Made by a program: the position numbers and the translations under genes
Part shown: one piece after another, positions 22,856 to 31,148 of the stretch
Numbering within the stretch: position 1 is the first letter of the stretch
Layout: every line of letters starts with the position of its first letter
NCBI GenBank assembly: GCA_963575745.1
Contig: CAUYUJ010018038.1
Coordinates: 130,001-194,000, forward strand
DNA from: Prorocentrum cordatum
Taxonomy: Eukaryota; Sar; Dinophyceae; Prorocentrales; Prorocentraceae
Direction of reading: 5' to 3'
DNA: 64,000 bases
Notes under the pieces: model-generated
Database searches by the model: none
The model's input: only the letters and a program-made list of their open reading frames with translations
What the model was told of the DNA's origin: nothing

Positions 22856-23025
22856 CCGAGCATTTCCTCTGGGTGGAGGGCAAAGGGTGAAATCTGAAAT
22901 GGCGTTTCAACTGATTTTCGAGGCTCGAATCTGCACAAGGTGAATTCACAAGACGGATTGATTCTCGAAGTGCCAAAGCCCATATGGATTTCACCCTGAG
23001 CCCTCCACCCTGAGAAACTGTTCAG
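22856..23025. mobile_element. MITE family 2, copy B (inverted relative to A)
   Basis: About 170 bp. The reverse complement of copy A aligns along its whole length, for example GGGTGGAGGGCAAAGGGTGA at the left and the inverse of GGGTGGAGGGCTCAGGGTGA at the right. The two copies differ substantially, so the family is older than family 1. Confidence 0.7.
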
Positions 23026-23144
23026 ATCCAAATGGGGTCCGAGCAGACGGGGTCGGAAGGTCGCATCGGCGATGCATCGGCGACGTCGGGATGGAGAAAG
23101 CTGGGGTCTGACGGCGAGCCCTGCGGCCAACGCGTCGGCGATAC
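23026..23144. mobile_element. MITE-like family 3, copy 1, left half (split by copia)
   Basis: It begins AATGGGGTCCGAGCAGACGG and contains GCATCGGCGATGCATCGGCG. Both match the terminal parts of the copies at 41513-41753 and 46581-46754. The other half resumes after the copia element at 30445. It abuts the end of another MITE (22856-23025). Confidence 0.75.
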
Positions 23145-23227
23145 TGATGAGATAGTATGTCGATGGACAAGATATCTCTTTTCCATCTTGAGCCAAAATG
23201 GGTGCACGGAGGAGGGTGTCAGAATCA
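23145..23227 (-). repeat. 3' LTR of the copia element (83 bp)
   Basis: Identical to the 5' LTR. It directly follows the polypurine tract in element orientation and is followed by the GATAC target duplication at 23140-23144. It also contains the DinoSL-like sequence (23210-23187, minus strand). Confidence 0.95.
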
Positions 23228-23240
23228 CTCCTCCTCGGGC
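23228..23240 (-). promoter_or_regulatory. Polypurine tract before the 3' LTR
   Basis: The minus strand reads GCCCGAGGAGGAG directly before the 3' LTR, giving a purine run GAGGAGGAG abutting the LTR, as needed for plus-strand priming. It is short, and similar purine runs are common in this window. Confidence 0.6.
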
Positions 23241-23426
23241 CTGGCCGCCAACCCGGCCAGGCACGACCTACGTCGTACGCGGGCGCGCCCAAGCCGACGC
23301 GCCCATCTCATCAGCTAGGCTGCGGCCATGCCGCGAGCCCCTCACTCCGTCCGGCGCGATCATACCGCCGCCGGCGGAACCTCATCCAGCCCCACAGGTA
23401 GCGGAGCATGGATTCGATCCACTCCA

Positions 23427-26400
23427 TCACTTGAAGTCCTTCTGAGTCAAACTCGGTGTCCGATCCCAGATGTTGAGCGTCGCCATGTGTCTCCTCAAAA
23501 GGGATCCACCCACGCTCTTGGTCAGCACGTCCGCGACATTGTTCTTACCAGGAACCGCGGCGATCGAGAGGTCGCCCTTACCCACGCGCTCCTGGATCCA
23601 CAAGTATCGTGATTGAACATGTCGCATCTTCCCGAGACCCCGCCGTTGGACGTGGCCCCGGGCCGCCGATGAATCCGAGGCGAGCTCTACCTTCAGGTCC
23701 AGCCCCCAGTCCGCGAAGAGGCTGTGAAGGCCCAGGCCCACGCCCCCGCCCTTCACCAGGGCGTAGTACTCGCTCTCTCCGCTGCTCAAAGAAACCGTCG
23801 ACTGCAGATTACTGCCATGCTTGACGACATGATGCCCCAGCATCGCCACGAAGCCTCCGGTGCTCTTCCGGGTGACTGCGCAGCCCGCATGATCGGAGTC
23901 CACGTACACCCGGATCTTGTCGAACATCTTCTGCTCCGTGAAAACCGTCACCGTGCTAGGATGCCGCTTGAGGTAGCGGCCAACCCTCTTGAGCATGAGC
24001 CAACTCGCCTCCGTTGGCGTCTGCATGGACCTAGCGAGCGTCTTCGATGCCTCTGCCAAGTCCAGCCTGTCCTGAGACAGGTAGGCCACCCTCATGGTGA
24101 GGGATCGGAAGCGCGAAGCTTCCGCTGCTCCCAACGCCGCCGACTTCGCATCCATCATCTGCTTGTCGGCGCTGCGCTTCTCCATCGGCGTGTCCACGCC
24201 GTTGGCCTTGCTGAGACCCAACTCGTCGATCACGATCTCCGCGCGCCGCTTGTCCGGCTCGATCATCGCATGCCGGCAGGGCCGGCCACCGCCAGGCGGA
24301 ACTCCCGCACTGACCTCGATGACCCGATTCAGGAAGACCGCCTGCTTGTCATCGCCCTCGTCGAAGCCTAGGTTCGCAGTCTTCTTGAACTCGTACTTCT
24401 TGCCCAGCGTGGCCTCGAAGCTGTCGATGTCCTGCTGCTGAGCCAGCACCGCGAAGTCGTCGCCGTGCCCCAGCAGCCTCGTCTCGTCCACCTCCTTGTA
24501 GAAGACCGCTGGGCACGACACGCCCGCCTTGTAGCCGTGTTCCTCCAGCAGCTCCGTGTAGTCGCCCTGCCAGATCTTGCTGGCGTCCTGCGTGCCGTAC
24601 CAGGACTTGAGGAGTAGGCCGCACTTGTCCTCGCCGTACTCCTTGCGACTCTCCTCCTCCAGCTCTACGAAGATCCTCCGCTGCGCCTTCCCGTAGAAGT
24701 GCGCCCTGCTGATGTCGAAGAAGCCGATCTTGAAGTTGCCCGGCTTCCTGCCCTTCTTGCGAAGCGACTCCTGAATGTGGAGCGGTGCTTCCCGCGTCCA
24801 CGTGACCATCAGCGAGACCAGCGACCGCATGGCCTCCAGAGGAGGCATGGCCGAGAAGACCTCGGACGCCTCCAGCTGCTCGTCGGGGCGCTTCTTCGCC
24901 TTGATCTCCTTCACGACGAGCCTGCTCCTGTAGTTGGGCCTCTCCGCGTCACCCTTGTTCGTGTCGACCCACTTGAGTGGGATGGGCGGACGCCCAGTCT
25001 CGGCGAAAGCCTGAGACCTCGGGACGATCTCGATCAGCTCCTGCTTCTTGACCCACTCGCGCTCGACCGCGCGAGCCTGGGCCACAAGGCCCGCCTCCAG
25101 GTAGCCGCCATTGACGTCGTCCCAGTAACTCGTCCAGTCCCCGGGCGGCACTGCCGCGTCCACAGGGACTGGGCCCGACTGCTGCACCTGGGCGGTGCTG
25201 AGCTCTCCCACGTCATCCAGCGTGTCCTTGAGCTCCTCCAGCACCGCCTCTACCAACTTCGGTGGATAGACCTTCGCGAACCGCGCGATGCCGCCCACGA
25301 GCGTGATGTGGCGATGCCATTCCGCGCGGCCGTCCACATTGCTGCAAGTGCCCTGCAGCCTCCGGGCTAAGCCTGGATGGTTGGTGACCCATCCGGTCTC
25401 CTTGCGCACGAACTCCTCCTGACCACTGCGTGGGTTCGTGAGCTTCATGCCCCACCGACACATGGGGCCTTTGACCGTGAAGACTCCTGGATGCGCGACC
25501 AGCTCCTTGACGATGTCCTCATTCCACGATCGCGCGCTCCAGGGATGCTCATGCAGGAAGTACCTGCCTGGCTTCCTGAGCTGACGCCAGTAGGCGTCGA
25601 CTGCCACCTTCAGGTGGTGTCTGGCCTCCTCCATCTCAGCCGCCTCCTGCTCATCGGTCCTGAACTTGGCGCTCAGGCCCCTCAGCAAGCTGAACTTCTC
25701 GCATGGAGGGGACCCCGTGAGCAGGATGGGATCCATCCGCTCCTGCTGCCTCTCGAGCTCCTTGACATCCTCGGGGCGCCGCAAGTCCCACGGCGCCCCG
25801 TCCTCCTTGAGTTCCTCCAGGTCCGCCGCGAAGCCCGGGCGCAGCTGAAATTCCGCTGCCCGAGCCGAGAACCGATGTGGCGAGTACACCTCGGCCACGT
25901 CCACGGCGCCCAGCTGCAACGCCGATAGGGCGATGCTGTCCACCTCTTCGTCGGCGATGTCCACGCCGGCGCTGGCCCAATGGCCACTGACCTGTTCGCG
26001 AACGAGCGGGAGCAGCTCCGCCTTCGCTCTCGTCAGCACTCCGAGCTCAACCAGCTCGATCGACGCCATATCGAGGGCGAGCACCCGCATGTGCCTCCCC
26101 TCACTGGCGTTCCACACGACTGCCACTCCAGCTGGCAGCTGAGGTCCTTCCGCTGGCGCCGGCTGCGCCGCGAGATCCTCCATGTCCACCGGTACCGGCA
26201 CGTCTGCCGGCTGTGGATCACCGCGCTCGAGGGCCTCCGGCACGTCATCCGGGGCCACCTCTGCCAAGCGCTTCAGCCGCGACCTGGCCGCGGTCATGTC
26301 GACATCCGCGGCGGCCTCTGCCGCTCGCGCCGCTCCCGAACTGGAGCTCGCTCCTCCTGAAGGAGCCGCCACGCCGAAGCCCGGTGCTACCGGCTGGCTC

Positions 26401-28274
26401 TCTCGCATGCGCGCCGCTGTGGCTGCCACGGCTGGCGCTGCTGCCGATCGGGCCGCGGCCGGCGCGGCCGATGCCGCTGCCGCCGCTGCCACCGGCTCGG
26501 TGATCCTCCGAGCCGTCTTCGGCGGAGGGGTCCCTGCCGCGGCCGCTGCCGCTGGTCGGACTCTGGCCTCTTGGCCCTGCCTCCGTTCTCGATACTGGCC
26601 GGTCCTTTCCCGGCCTGCCTCCTCCGCGTCCAGCGCTTCGAAGATCCTCTTGCTGCACACCGCGTTGCGCGCGTGGCCAGCCAGCACCCGGCCGTGCTTG
26701 GCGATCGAGACGCACCCTGGGCATCCCGGCGTTGCGCCCAGCCGCTCGACGTCCGCCTTGAGGACGTACATCCTCCTCGGCGCCTGCGGCTGCGGCGACA
26801 CCACCACAATTGGTGGCGGTCCGACCTCTCCAGGTCCGACGATGGCCCGCGGCGCGCTTGCCGCACGCGGAGCCACGTCCCACGGCAGGCCCTTCAGGCC
26901 ATCCCAGCCCGCCGTGATCCACTTCTCGCTCTGCGGCAGGCTGCGAAAGCCGACCGCCTTCTTCACGCCGTCGCTCGTGATGACCATCATCGAGCCGTCG
27001 CGCGGGTGGTGGCCGATGTAGCGAGCCTCCACCATCTGCTCCTCCAGCGCGTTCTTCCTCGCGCGCTCCCCGGCGAACCGCGCCATCAAGCGCTCGCCGA
27101 AGAGCGGGACCGGCTTCCTCCACTGCCGTCCCGTGAGCCGCTGGAGAGCGGTCTTGCCATCCTGGCCGCGCCGGTATCGGTTGATTACCGATGCGGCGTG
27201 CTCCGGCAGGTGCGCTAGCACCGGGTGCTTGTCCTCCACCTTGACGCCCAGCTTGGACTCCAGGTCCATCTTGAGCGCCCGCACCTGCTTCTTAATCTCG
27301 CGCACCGTGACCTCGATCTCCCCATTGGCCTGATGATCGGCCGGTGCCGACTCCTGGGGAATGGCCTCGAGGCCAGGAACCTCCTCCACCGCACGCCTCT
27401 TGACCAACAGGATCGCCGGCTCGCCGTCGGACTTGTTGACGATCTTCCTGTAGCCCAGGATCCGCAAGAAGCGTGCGAAGAACTTGATGGCGTAGGCGTC
27501 GTCGCCCTTCTTCTCCACGAATGTCGCTGCCATCATCTTCGAGCGCCGATCCCTAAGTACCAGCATCGGCATGGTGTCCGCGTCGTCCTGGCCCATGAAG
27601 GCGTAGTCGGACGAGACCACCGGCACCGCCGTCTCGTCGTCCTCCGGTGCGCGGAGATGCGGCTGGCCTTGGCCCTTTGCCGCAATACACACGCGACACC
27701 AGCTGCGATAAGTCGCGTGTCCCATCGCCTCGTGTTCGTCGATCTCCCTCTGAGAGGGCTCATGAGGTGCCTTCAGCACTCTCGGGCGAGCCTCCTCCTC
27801 GCCCTCGTCGGCCTGCTGTCCATCAGGAGCAGCTGGCAAAGCGTCGGCCGCAGCAGCTGCCGCTGGCTGAAAACCCGGCGGTCTCACGTCGGAAGGCCCC
27901 GACCCCGCCGCTGCCGCCCCCGCAGCCGATGCCGCCGGGGGCCGTGGTATTAAGTCCTCCAGTGGGCTTACGCCGAGGGCTGCCTCCTGGGGACTGTCTT
28001 CTCGAGGATCTCCAGCAGCTCCTCCTTCGACTTGCCGCTGAGGAGCTCCACTAGCTCGGACTTCGACTTCGCCGAAAGTCCCTCCTCGAGAGGAGCAACC
28101 GAGCCATGTTGGCCCTTCTTGAGGTAGAAGTTGTAGACGCCCTGCTCGCGATAGACCGGCAGCATCTGGTGCTTCGCCGCCTTCGCCTCCTTCTCGAGCA
28201 TGCCTACCACGCGCTTGCCGATTGGGCTCTTCTCGTGGAATATCCAGCCGCCATTGCGACCCAGGAATGAACAC
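23427..28274 (-). CDS. pol: Copia integrase / MTase-like / RT / RNase H polyprotein
   Basis: A 1615-aa open frame, uninterrupted. The first ~102 codons overlap gag-pr, and the frame is -1 relative to it, so expression probably needs a -1 ribosomal frameshift. I saw no textbook slippery heptamer in the overlap. Domains in order: integrase with zinc-binding residues H181, H186, C193, C196 and a D,D35E triad (D223, D283, E319); a second Cys/His cluster, C518-C521...H534...C540; an Ala-rich linker (570-660); a cytosine-methyltransferase-like segment (about 793-1015); reverse transcriptase (about 1070-1330) with motif A FFDIS (D1187) and motif C HGDDF (D1272, D1273) in place of the usual YVDD; and RNase H (about 1455-1590) with D1459, E1500, D1534 and D1582. 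It would copy the element RNA to DNA and integrate it. The first residues listed precede the frameshift and are probably not translated. Confidence 0.93.
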   Translation of the reverse strand: MFIPGSQWRLDIPREEPNRQARGRHAREGGEGGEAPDAAGLSRAGRLQLLPQEGPTWLGCSSRGGTFGEVEVRASGAPQRQVEGGAAGDPREDSPQEAALGVSPLEDLIPRPPAASAAGAAAAGSGPSDVRPPGFQPAAAAAADALPAAPDGQQADEGEEEARPRVLKAPHEPSQREIDEHEAMGHATYRSWCRVCIAAKGQGQPHLRAPEDDETAVPVVSSDYAFMGQDDADTMPMLVLRDRRSKMMAATFVEKKGDDAYAIKFFARFLRILGYRKIVNKSDGEPAILLVKRRAVEEVPGLEAIPQESAPADHQANGEIEVTVREIKKQVRALKMDLESKLGVKVEDKHPVLAHLPEHAASVINRYRRGQDGKTALQRLTGRQWRKPVPLFGERLMARFAGERARKNALEEQMVEARYIGHHPRDGSMMVITSDGVKKAVGFRSLPQSEKWITAGWDGLKGLPWDVAPRAASAPRAIVGPGEVGPPPIVVVSPQPQAPRRMYVLKADVERLGATPGCPGCVSIAKHGRVLAGHARNAVCSKRIFEALDAEEAGRERTGQYRERRQGQEARVRPAAAAAAGTPPPKTARRITEPVAAAAAASAAPAAARSAAAPAVAATAARMRESQPVAPGFGVAAPSGGASSSSGAARAAEAAADVDMTAARSRLKRLAEVAPDDVPEALERGDPQPADVPVPVDMEDLAAQPAPAEGPQLPAGVAVVWNASEGRHMRVLALDMASIELVELGVLTRAKAELLPLVREQVSGHWASAGVDIADEEVDSIALSALQLGAVDVAEVYSPHRFSARAAEFQLRPGFAADLEELKEDGAPWDLRRPEDVKELERQQERMDPILLTGSPPCEKFSLLRGLSAKFRTDEQEAAEMEEARHHLKVAVDAYWRQLRKPGRYFLHEHPWSARSWNEDIVKELVAHPGVFTVKGPMCRWGMKLTNPRSGQEEFVRKETGWVTNHPGLARRLQGTCSNVDGRAEWHRHITLVGGIARFAKVYPPKLVEAVLEELKDTLDDVGELSTAQVQQSGPVPVDAAVPPGDWTSYWDDVNGGYLEAGLVAQARAVEREWVKKQELIEIVPRSQAFAETGRPPIPLKWVDTNKGDAERPNYRSRLVVKEIKAKKRPDEQLEASEVFSAMPPLEAMRSLVSLMVTWTREAPLHIQESLRKKGRKPGNFKIGFFDISRAHFYGKAQRRIFVELEEESRKEYGEDKCGLLLKSWYGTQDASKIWQGDYTELLEEHGYKAGVSCPAVFYKEVDETRLLGHGDDFAVLAQQQDIDSFEATLGKKYEFKKTANLGFDEGDDKQAVFLNRVIEVSAGVPPGGGRPCRHAMIEPDKRRAEIVIDELGLSKANGVDTPMEKRSADKQMMDAKSAALGAAEASRFRSLTMRVAYLSQDRLDLAEASKTLARSMQTPTEASWLMLKRVGRYLKRHPSTVTVFTEQKMFDKIRVYVDSDHAGCAVTRKSTGGFVAMLGHHVVKHGSNLQSTVSLSSGESEYYALVKGGGVGLGLHSLFADWGLDLKVELASDSSAARGHVQRRGLGKMRHVQSRYLWIQERVGKGDLSIAAVPGKNNVADVLTKSVGGSLLRRHMATLNIWDRTPSLTQKDFK
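25230..25898 (-). other. Cytosine-methyltransferase-like domain within pol
   Basis: Residues about 793-1015 of the pol frame match no standard copia domain. They contain VAEVYSPHRF near the start, LLTGSPPCEKFS (G854-C858), YFLHEHPWSARSW (E909-P911) and a later MCRWGM block. C5 DNA methyltransferases have a SAM-binding start, a catalytic PC loop (motif IV) and an ENV loop (motif VI) in this order and at similar spacing. That fold is therefore a reasonable guess. Classic FxGxG and ENV motifs are absent or altered, so activity is uncertain. Cytosine methyltransferases captured by dinoflagellate copia elements have been reported. Whether this is that family, a decayed copy or something unrelated needs a profile search. 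Confidence 0.55.
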
Positions 28275-29914
28275 TGTCCAGCTCCTGCTGCCTGCCCCAC
28301 CGAGATCAACGGCTTGTGCACGTTCGTCGCGCGTCCCTTGAGTGCTCGTAGCACTCCGTACTCGTCCTCCGCCTTGAGCTGCAAGCTGCCCTCGTCCGGG
28401 ACGAGCTCACCACTGGCCGTACGATACGTGCTGCCGTTGCCGTTCATTCCCGTCGGCGGCGCGAAGCTCCGAGGGAATGCTGAGATAGCTGCACCGCTGT
28501 CCCAGTTGAACTTCATCCAGTCGTCCTGCGCGAAGGGGGAGAGGTCGACCGCCGCTATGCCGCGGCCGCTGCCGCTGGCGAGCTCCAGGCAGTCCAAGCT
28601 GCCCATGTCCAGAGCGGCGACCTCCGCTTCAGGCTCCTCCTCCAGGCTGCCTGCCGCCTTGCCGCCGGCCTTGCCGCCGCGGCTACCGACTTTACCACCA
28701 GCGCTTGCCCCCGTTGCGGATCCAGTTCCAGCCCTCGTACTCGATCCCTGCTCTTTCCTCCAGCAGTCGGATGCCTTGTGGCCCCATCTCTCGCAGTTCC
28801 GACAGTAGCCGTCGAAGCGCCCGCTGGTGCTTCGAGGTGCCGTGTGCCCTGAACCACGGCCCGAACCCGTCGGGGATGTGCGGGAGCCTGAGTATGATCC
28901 GTTCGTCGATTTGCTCTTCCCCTTCGGCTCCTGAGTCTTGCCTTTCCCTTTGCTCTTGCCGTCCTTGCCCTTGCCTTTGCCTTTGCCTTTCGGGGCTCCG
29001 AACGATCCGACGTCCATGTCGTCCGGATGATGCGCCCGCGCACGGATCGATGGCTCCTTGATCTTCACGCCGGTCCGAGCCTCTACGATCGTCATTACCT
29101 CGTTCAGACTGTCCTGGAACGTTACGAGCCGATGCTTGTTGAGTACGAGGTGGTTCTCGATGTCCTGAGGCACGAGCATCTCGAGGGCCGCCATCTTGAT
29201 ATCCTCCGGCAGCTCGGCCAGACCATCTTCTCCTTGGCGGCGTTCGTACCTGCCTATCTGCTGGATCCACTTCTCTAAGGCGGACCCCAGCTCGTCCGCG
29301 CTGCACTTCGGAGGCGAGATGATCGACCTCAGGATCAGCCTCTTCCTCGGGCCTGTCGTCGGATCCCACCTGCGGTGGAGCTTCCGCCAGGCTTCGAGAC
29401 CGTTCCCGTCGGGGGCGCCCGTCACGAGGTCGTTGCTCTCGCTGCCGTCCGCCGTCGTGCTGATCAGCGCCGCGTACAGCTGGTTGACCTTGGTCTCCAG
29501 CTCTGGAACTCCGTCGTGCACCGCCCGAGCTCCCTCGATCGTCACGGGGCGTTCGGCTTCGGCTGCCCACCGAAGAACAGGGCGAAAACTCTCTCCGTAC
29601 ACGCCGATCACGTAGTTCTCCATCTTGCGATTCCAGGCGCCGAACTTCTCTTGGTCGTCGCCCAGCGTCGTGGGCTTGCCGATCCCCTTGGTGTCTACGA
29701 GACCTTGAACGGCTCCACCCGCGCTCGTCGCGCCTCTGATCTGCTCGCCCATCCGCTCGATCGCCTGCGGGATTGCCGCGAGGCCTCCTGCCACCTGCTG
29801 CTGAAGACGCTGATTCTCGTTCTCCAGCCTCCTCATCTCGTCGGCTGCCTGACCTATTTGAGCCGCGAACTCCTGCCTCAGCAGTTCGAACTGATGCCGA
29901 ACCTGCTCGTCCAT
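27968..29914 (-). CDS. gag-pr: Copia Gag-protease polyprotein
   Basis: A 648-aa ORF. The N-terminus (about residues 1-45) is predicted coiled coil, with heptad-like Leu and many Glu/Arg/Gln, followed by a Gag-like helical region to about 300. Lys/Gly/Ser-rich linkers surround a CCHC zinc knuckle (CRNCERWGHKASDC, about residue 370), the RNA-binding motif of retroelement nucleocapsids. A retropepsin-type aspartic protease follows, with catalytic D472 in FNWDSGAA. Gag packages the element RNA; the protease would process the polyproteins. The ORF ends at TAA (27968-27970) and overlaps the pol ORF by about 300 nt in another frame. The ATG at 29914 is used, but the frame upstream (30098 to about 29925, +1 relative to this) also reads as a charged coiled-coil sequence. 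A longer N-terminus through a frameshift, or a small intron, is therefore possible. Confidence 0.9.
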   Translation of the reverse strand: MDEQVRHQFELLRQEFAAQIGQAADEMRRLENENQRLQQQVAGGLAAIPQAIERMGEQIRGATSAGGAVQGLVDTKGIGKPTTLGDDQEKFGAWNRKMENYVIGVYGESFRPVLRWAAEAERPVTIEGARAVHDGVPELETKVNQLYAALISTTADGSESNDLVTGAPDGNGLEAWRKLHRRWDPTTGPRKRLILRSIISPPKCSADELGSALEKWIQQIGRYERRQGEDGLAELPEDIKMAALEMLVPQDIENHLVLNKHRLVTFQDSLNEVMTIVEARTGVKIKEPSIRARAHHPDDMDVGSFGAPKGKGKGKGKDGKSKGKGKTQEPKGKSKSTNGSYSGSRTSPTGSGRGSGHTAPRSTSGRFDGYCRNCERWGHKASDCWRKEQGSSTRAGTGSATGASAGGKVGSRGGKAGGKAAGSLEEEPEAEVAALDMGSLDCLELASGSGRGIAAVDLSPFAQDDWMKFNWDSGAAISAFPRSFAPPTGMNGNGSTYRTASGELVPDEGSLQLKAEDEYGVLRALKGRATNVHKPLISVGQAAGAGQCSFLGRNGGWIFHEKSPIGKRVVGMLEKEAKAAKHQMLPVYREQGVYNFYLKKGQHGSVAPLEEGLSAKSKSELVELLSGKSKEELLEILEKTVPRRQPSA

Positions 29915-30347
29915 GTTTGACAGCGTGTCTCTCGGCGAGCTCCTCCCGGCTCTCCGCTATCTCTTGCCTCGTGCGTTCGAGGTCCGTAATCCGGCCTAGG
30001 ACTTCCTTCTGCGTTCTCTCAACAGCGTCCGATGAGTTCTCCGACGGGTGGTCCTCGATGTACGCGAGGTGGTGAAGTTTGTTGCCCGTCTCCCTCAAGT
30101 CGTGCTTGAACTGGAGCTGCTTGCGCCTGGTCTCGATCGCCTCGTCGCTCCTCTTGCCGCGCCTGCGGCCACTCTTCCCGGCCCCTGCCGGTTGACTCCT
30201 CCCGGCCCCTGCCGGTTGCTCGGCCGCTGCCGAGCTCGGTGCGGCCGATGCCGCCCTCTTCCAGCCTCGAGCCTCTTGCCAGCTCGCCGTGGCGCCCGCG
30301 GGCGCGGCGCGCCGAGGCCTTGGTGGGGTCGGCAGCAGTGAGTGGCC

Positions 30348-30361
30348 AGCTCACGCTACCA
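30348..30361 (-). promoter_or_regulatory. Primer-binding site (tRNA-iMet-like)
   Basis: Directly after the 5' LTR, with no spacer, the minus strand reads TGGTAGCGTGAGCT. TGG is the complement of the CCA tail of a tRNA. TGGTAGC is what a 3' end of the GCTACCA type, as in animal initiator tRNA-Met, would prime. The match beyond seven bases is not convincing without the host tRNA set. Confidence 0.6.
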
Positions 30362-30444
30362 TGATGAGATAGTATGTCGATGGACAAGATATCTCTTTTC
30401 CATCTTGAGCCAAAATGGGTGCACGGAGGAGGGTGTCAGAATCA
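30362..30444 (-). repeat. 5' LTR of the copia element (83 bp)
   Basis: Identical over 83 of 83 positions to the LTR at 23145-23227, with TG...CA ends. Read on the minus strand it has 17 nt, then a 24-nt DinoSL-like segment (30427-30404), then about 42 nt starting ATGGAAAAGAG and ending CATCA. The 17 nt before the SL-like segment leaves almost no room for a U3 promoter. This suggests that transcription starts elsewhere or that the RNA 5' end is made by trans-splicing (inference). Confidence 0.95.
30404..30427 (-). promoter_or_regulatory. DinoSL-like sequence inside the 5' LTR
   Basis: On the minus strand the LTR reads TCCGT, a 4-nt GCAC, then CCATTTTGGCTCAAG. The last 15 nt match the 3' 15 nt of the dinoflagellate spliced leader exactly, and the first 5 match its 5' end (D = T). 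Only the two-nucleotide AG between them is replaced, by GCAC. The next bases are ATGGAAAAG. The same block is in the other LTR at 23187-23210. The leader sequence is quoted from general knowledge of dinoflagellate mRNA. Confidence 0.8.
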
Positions 30445-30496
30445 GATACGGCGCGATCCACCGACCCCACCTGCGCCGCTCCCCTCTGGTCGGCCT
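30445..30496. mobile_element. MITE-like family 3, copy 1, right half
   Basis: Starts with the GATAC duplication and continues GGCGCGATCCACCGACCCCA, matching the right terminus of the intact copy at 41513-41753 (GGCGCGATCCGCCGACCCCG). Joining the halves at GATAC restores the expected ...TCGGCGATACGGCGCGATC... layout. Confidence 0.75.
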
Positions 30497-31148
30497 GGAC
30501 CCCAGAAAGTAAAGGGGCCCTGGGACACATGAATAAATAGACACAAATCCCAGGCTTCCTCACTTCTCCTCGTACTTTCTGGTGTTCGTCTTCCCCCCAC
30601 GTCCCATATGTTCCCATACTTCCCTGGGAAGCGACGACCCAATTGTGCCCGTGTCTCTGCCCCCCTCCCGCTGGACCCCAGGAGCCCCCGCAGAACCCCG
30701 CGGCGACGACGACGGAGAAGGCCGCGCCTCCCCCCGCGGCGCCAGGCCTTTGCGCTGGGCCGCGGGGCTCGCCTCCCGCGCGTCAGGAGTGGGCCGAGGA
30801 GGACCCCAGCGAGATGTGGTGGTGCTGCTCCGTGCTCGGCGTCAGCGTGCTCGACGGGATCGAGCACCCCGAGTGTCCGGACCCGGCCTCGGGCGGGAGC
30901 AGTCCGCATCGGCGGACCCGATCGGCTCGGAGCGGAGCGTCGGGTCGAGAGGCATCGGCCCCGCGACAGCGCGGAGACACCCTCGTGCCCTGAGGCTTGT
31001 TCGGCATAAGGCTCCCGGCGGGGGGCGCGGGGCGCCGAAGCCCCCCGCGGAGCTCGCGGAGGGACCTTCGGAGCGGCCCACGAGGTCCCCCGGAGGTTGC
31101 CCGAGAAGACCATGAGTGGTCCCAAATCTCCGACGATCTGATGCGCTG
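30497..31148. other. Unassigned GC-rich DNA
   Basis: Several overlapping open frames on both strands, none recognised. Confidence 0.35.

Larger units (their letters stand above)
23145..30444 (-). mobile_element. Complete Ty1/copia-type LTR retrotransposon
   Basis: A 7300-bp element on the minus strand bounded by two identical 83-bp direct repeats (23145-23227 and 30362-30444) that begin TG and end CA. The 5-bp sequence GATAC flanks it on both sides (23140-23144 and 30445-30449), as expected for a target-site duplication. In element order it carries 5' LTR, primer-binding site, gag-protease ORF, integrase-RT-RNase H ORF, polypurine tract and 3' LTR. Integrase before RT places it in the copia lineage (Pseudoviridae-like order). 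Identical LTRs and unbroken ORFs point to a recent insertion. LTRs of 83 bp are far shorter than usual for copia elements. It lies inside a MITE-like repeat, whose halves are 23026-23144 and 30445-30496. Confidence 0.95.
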
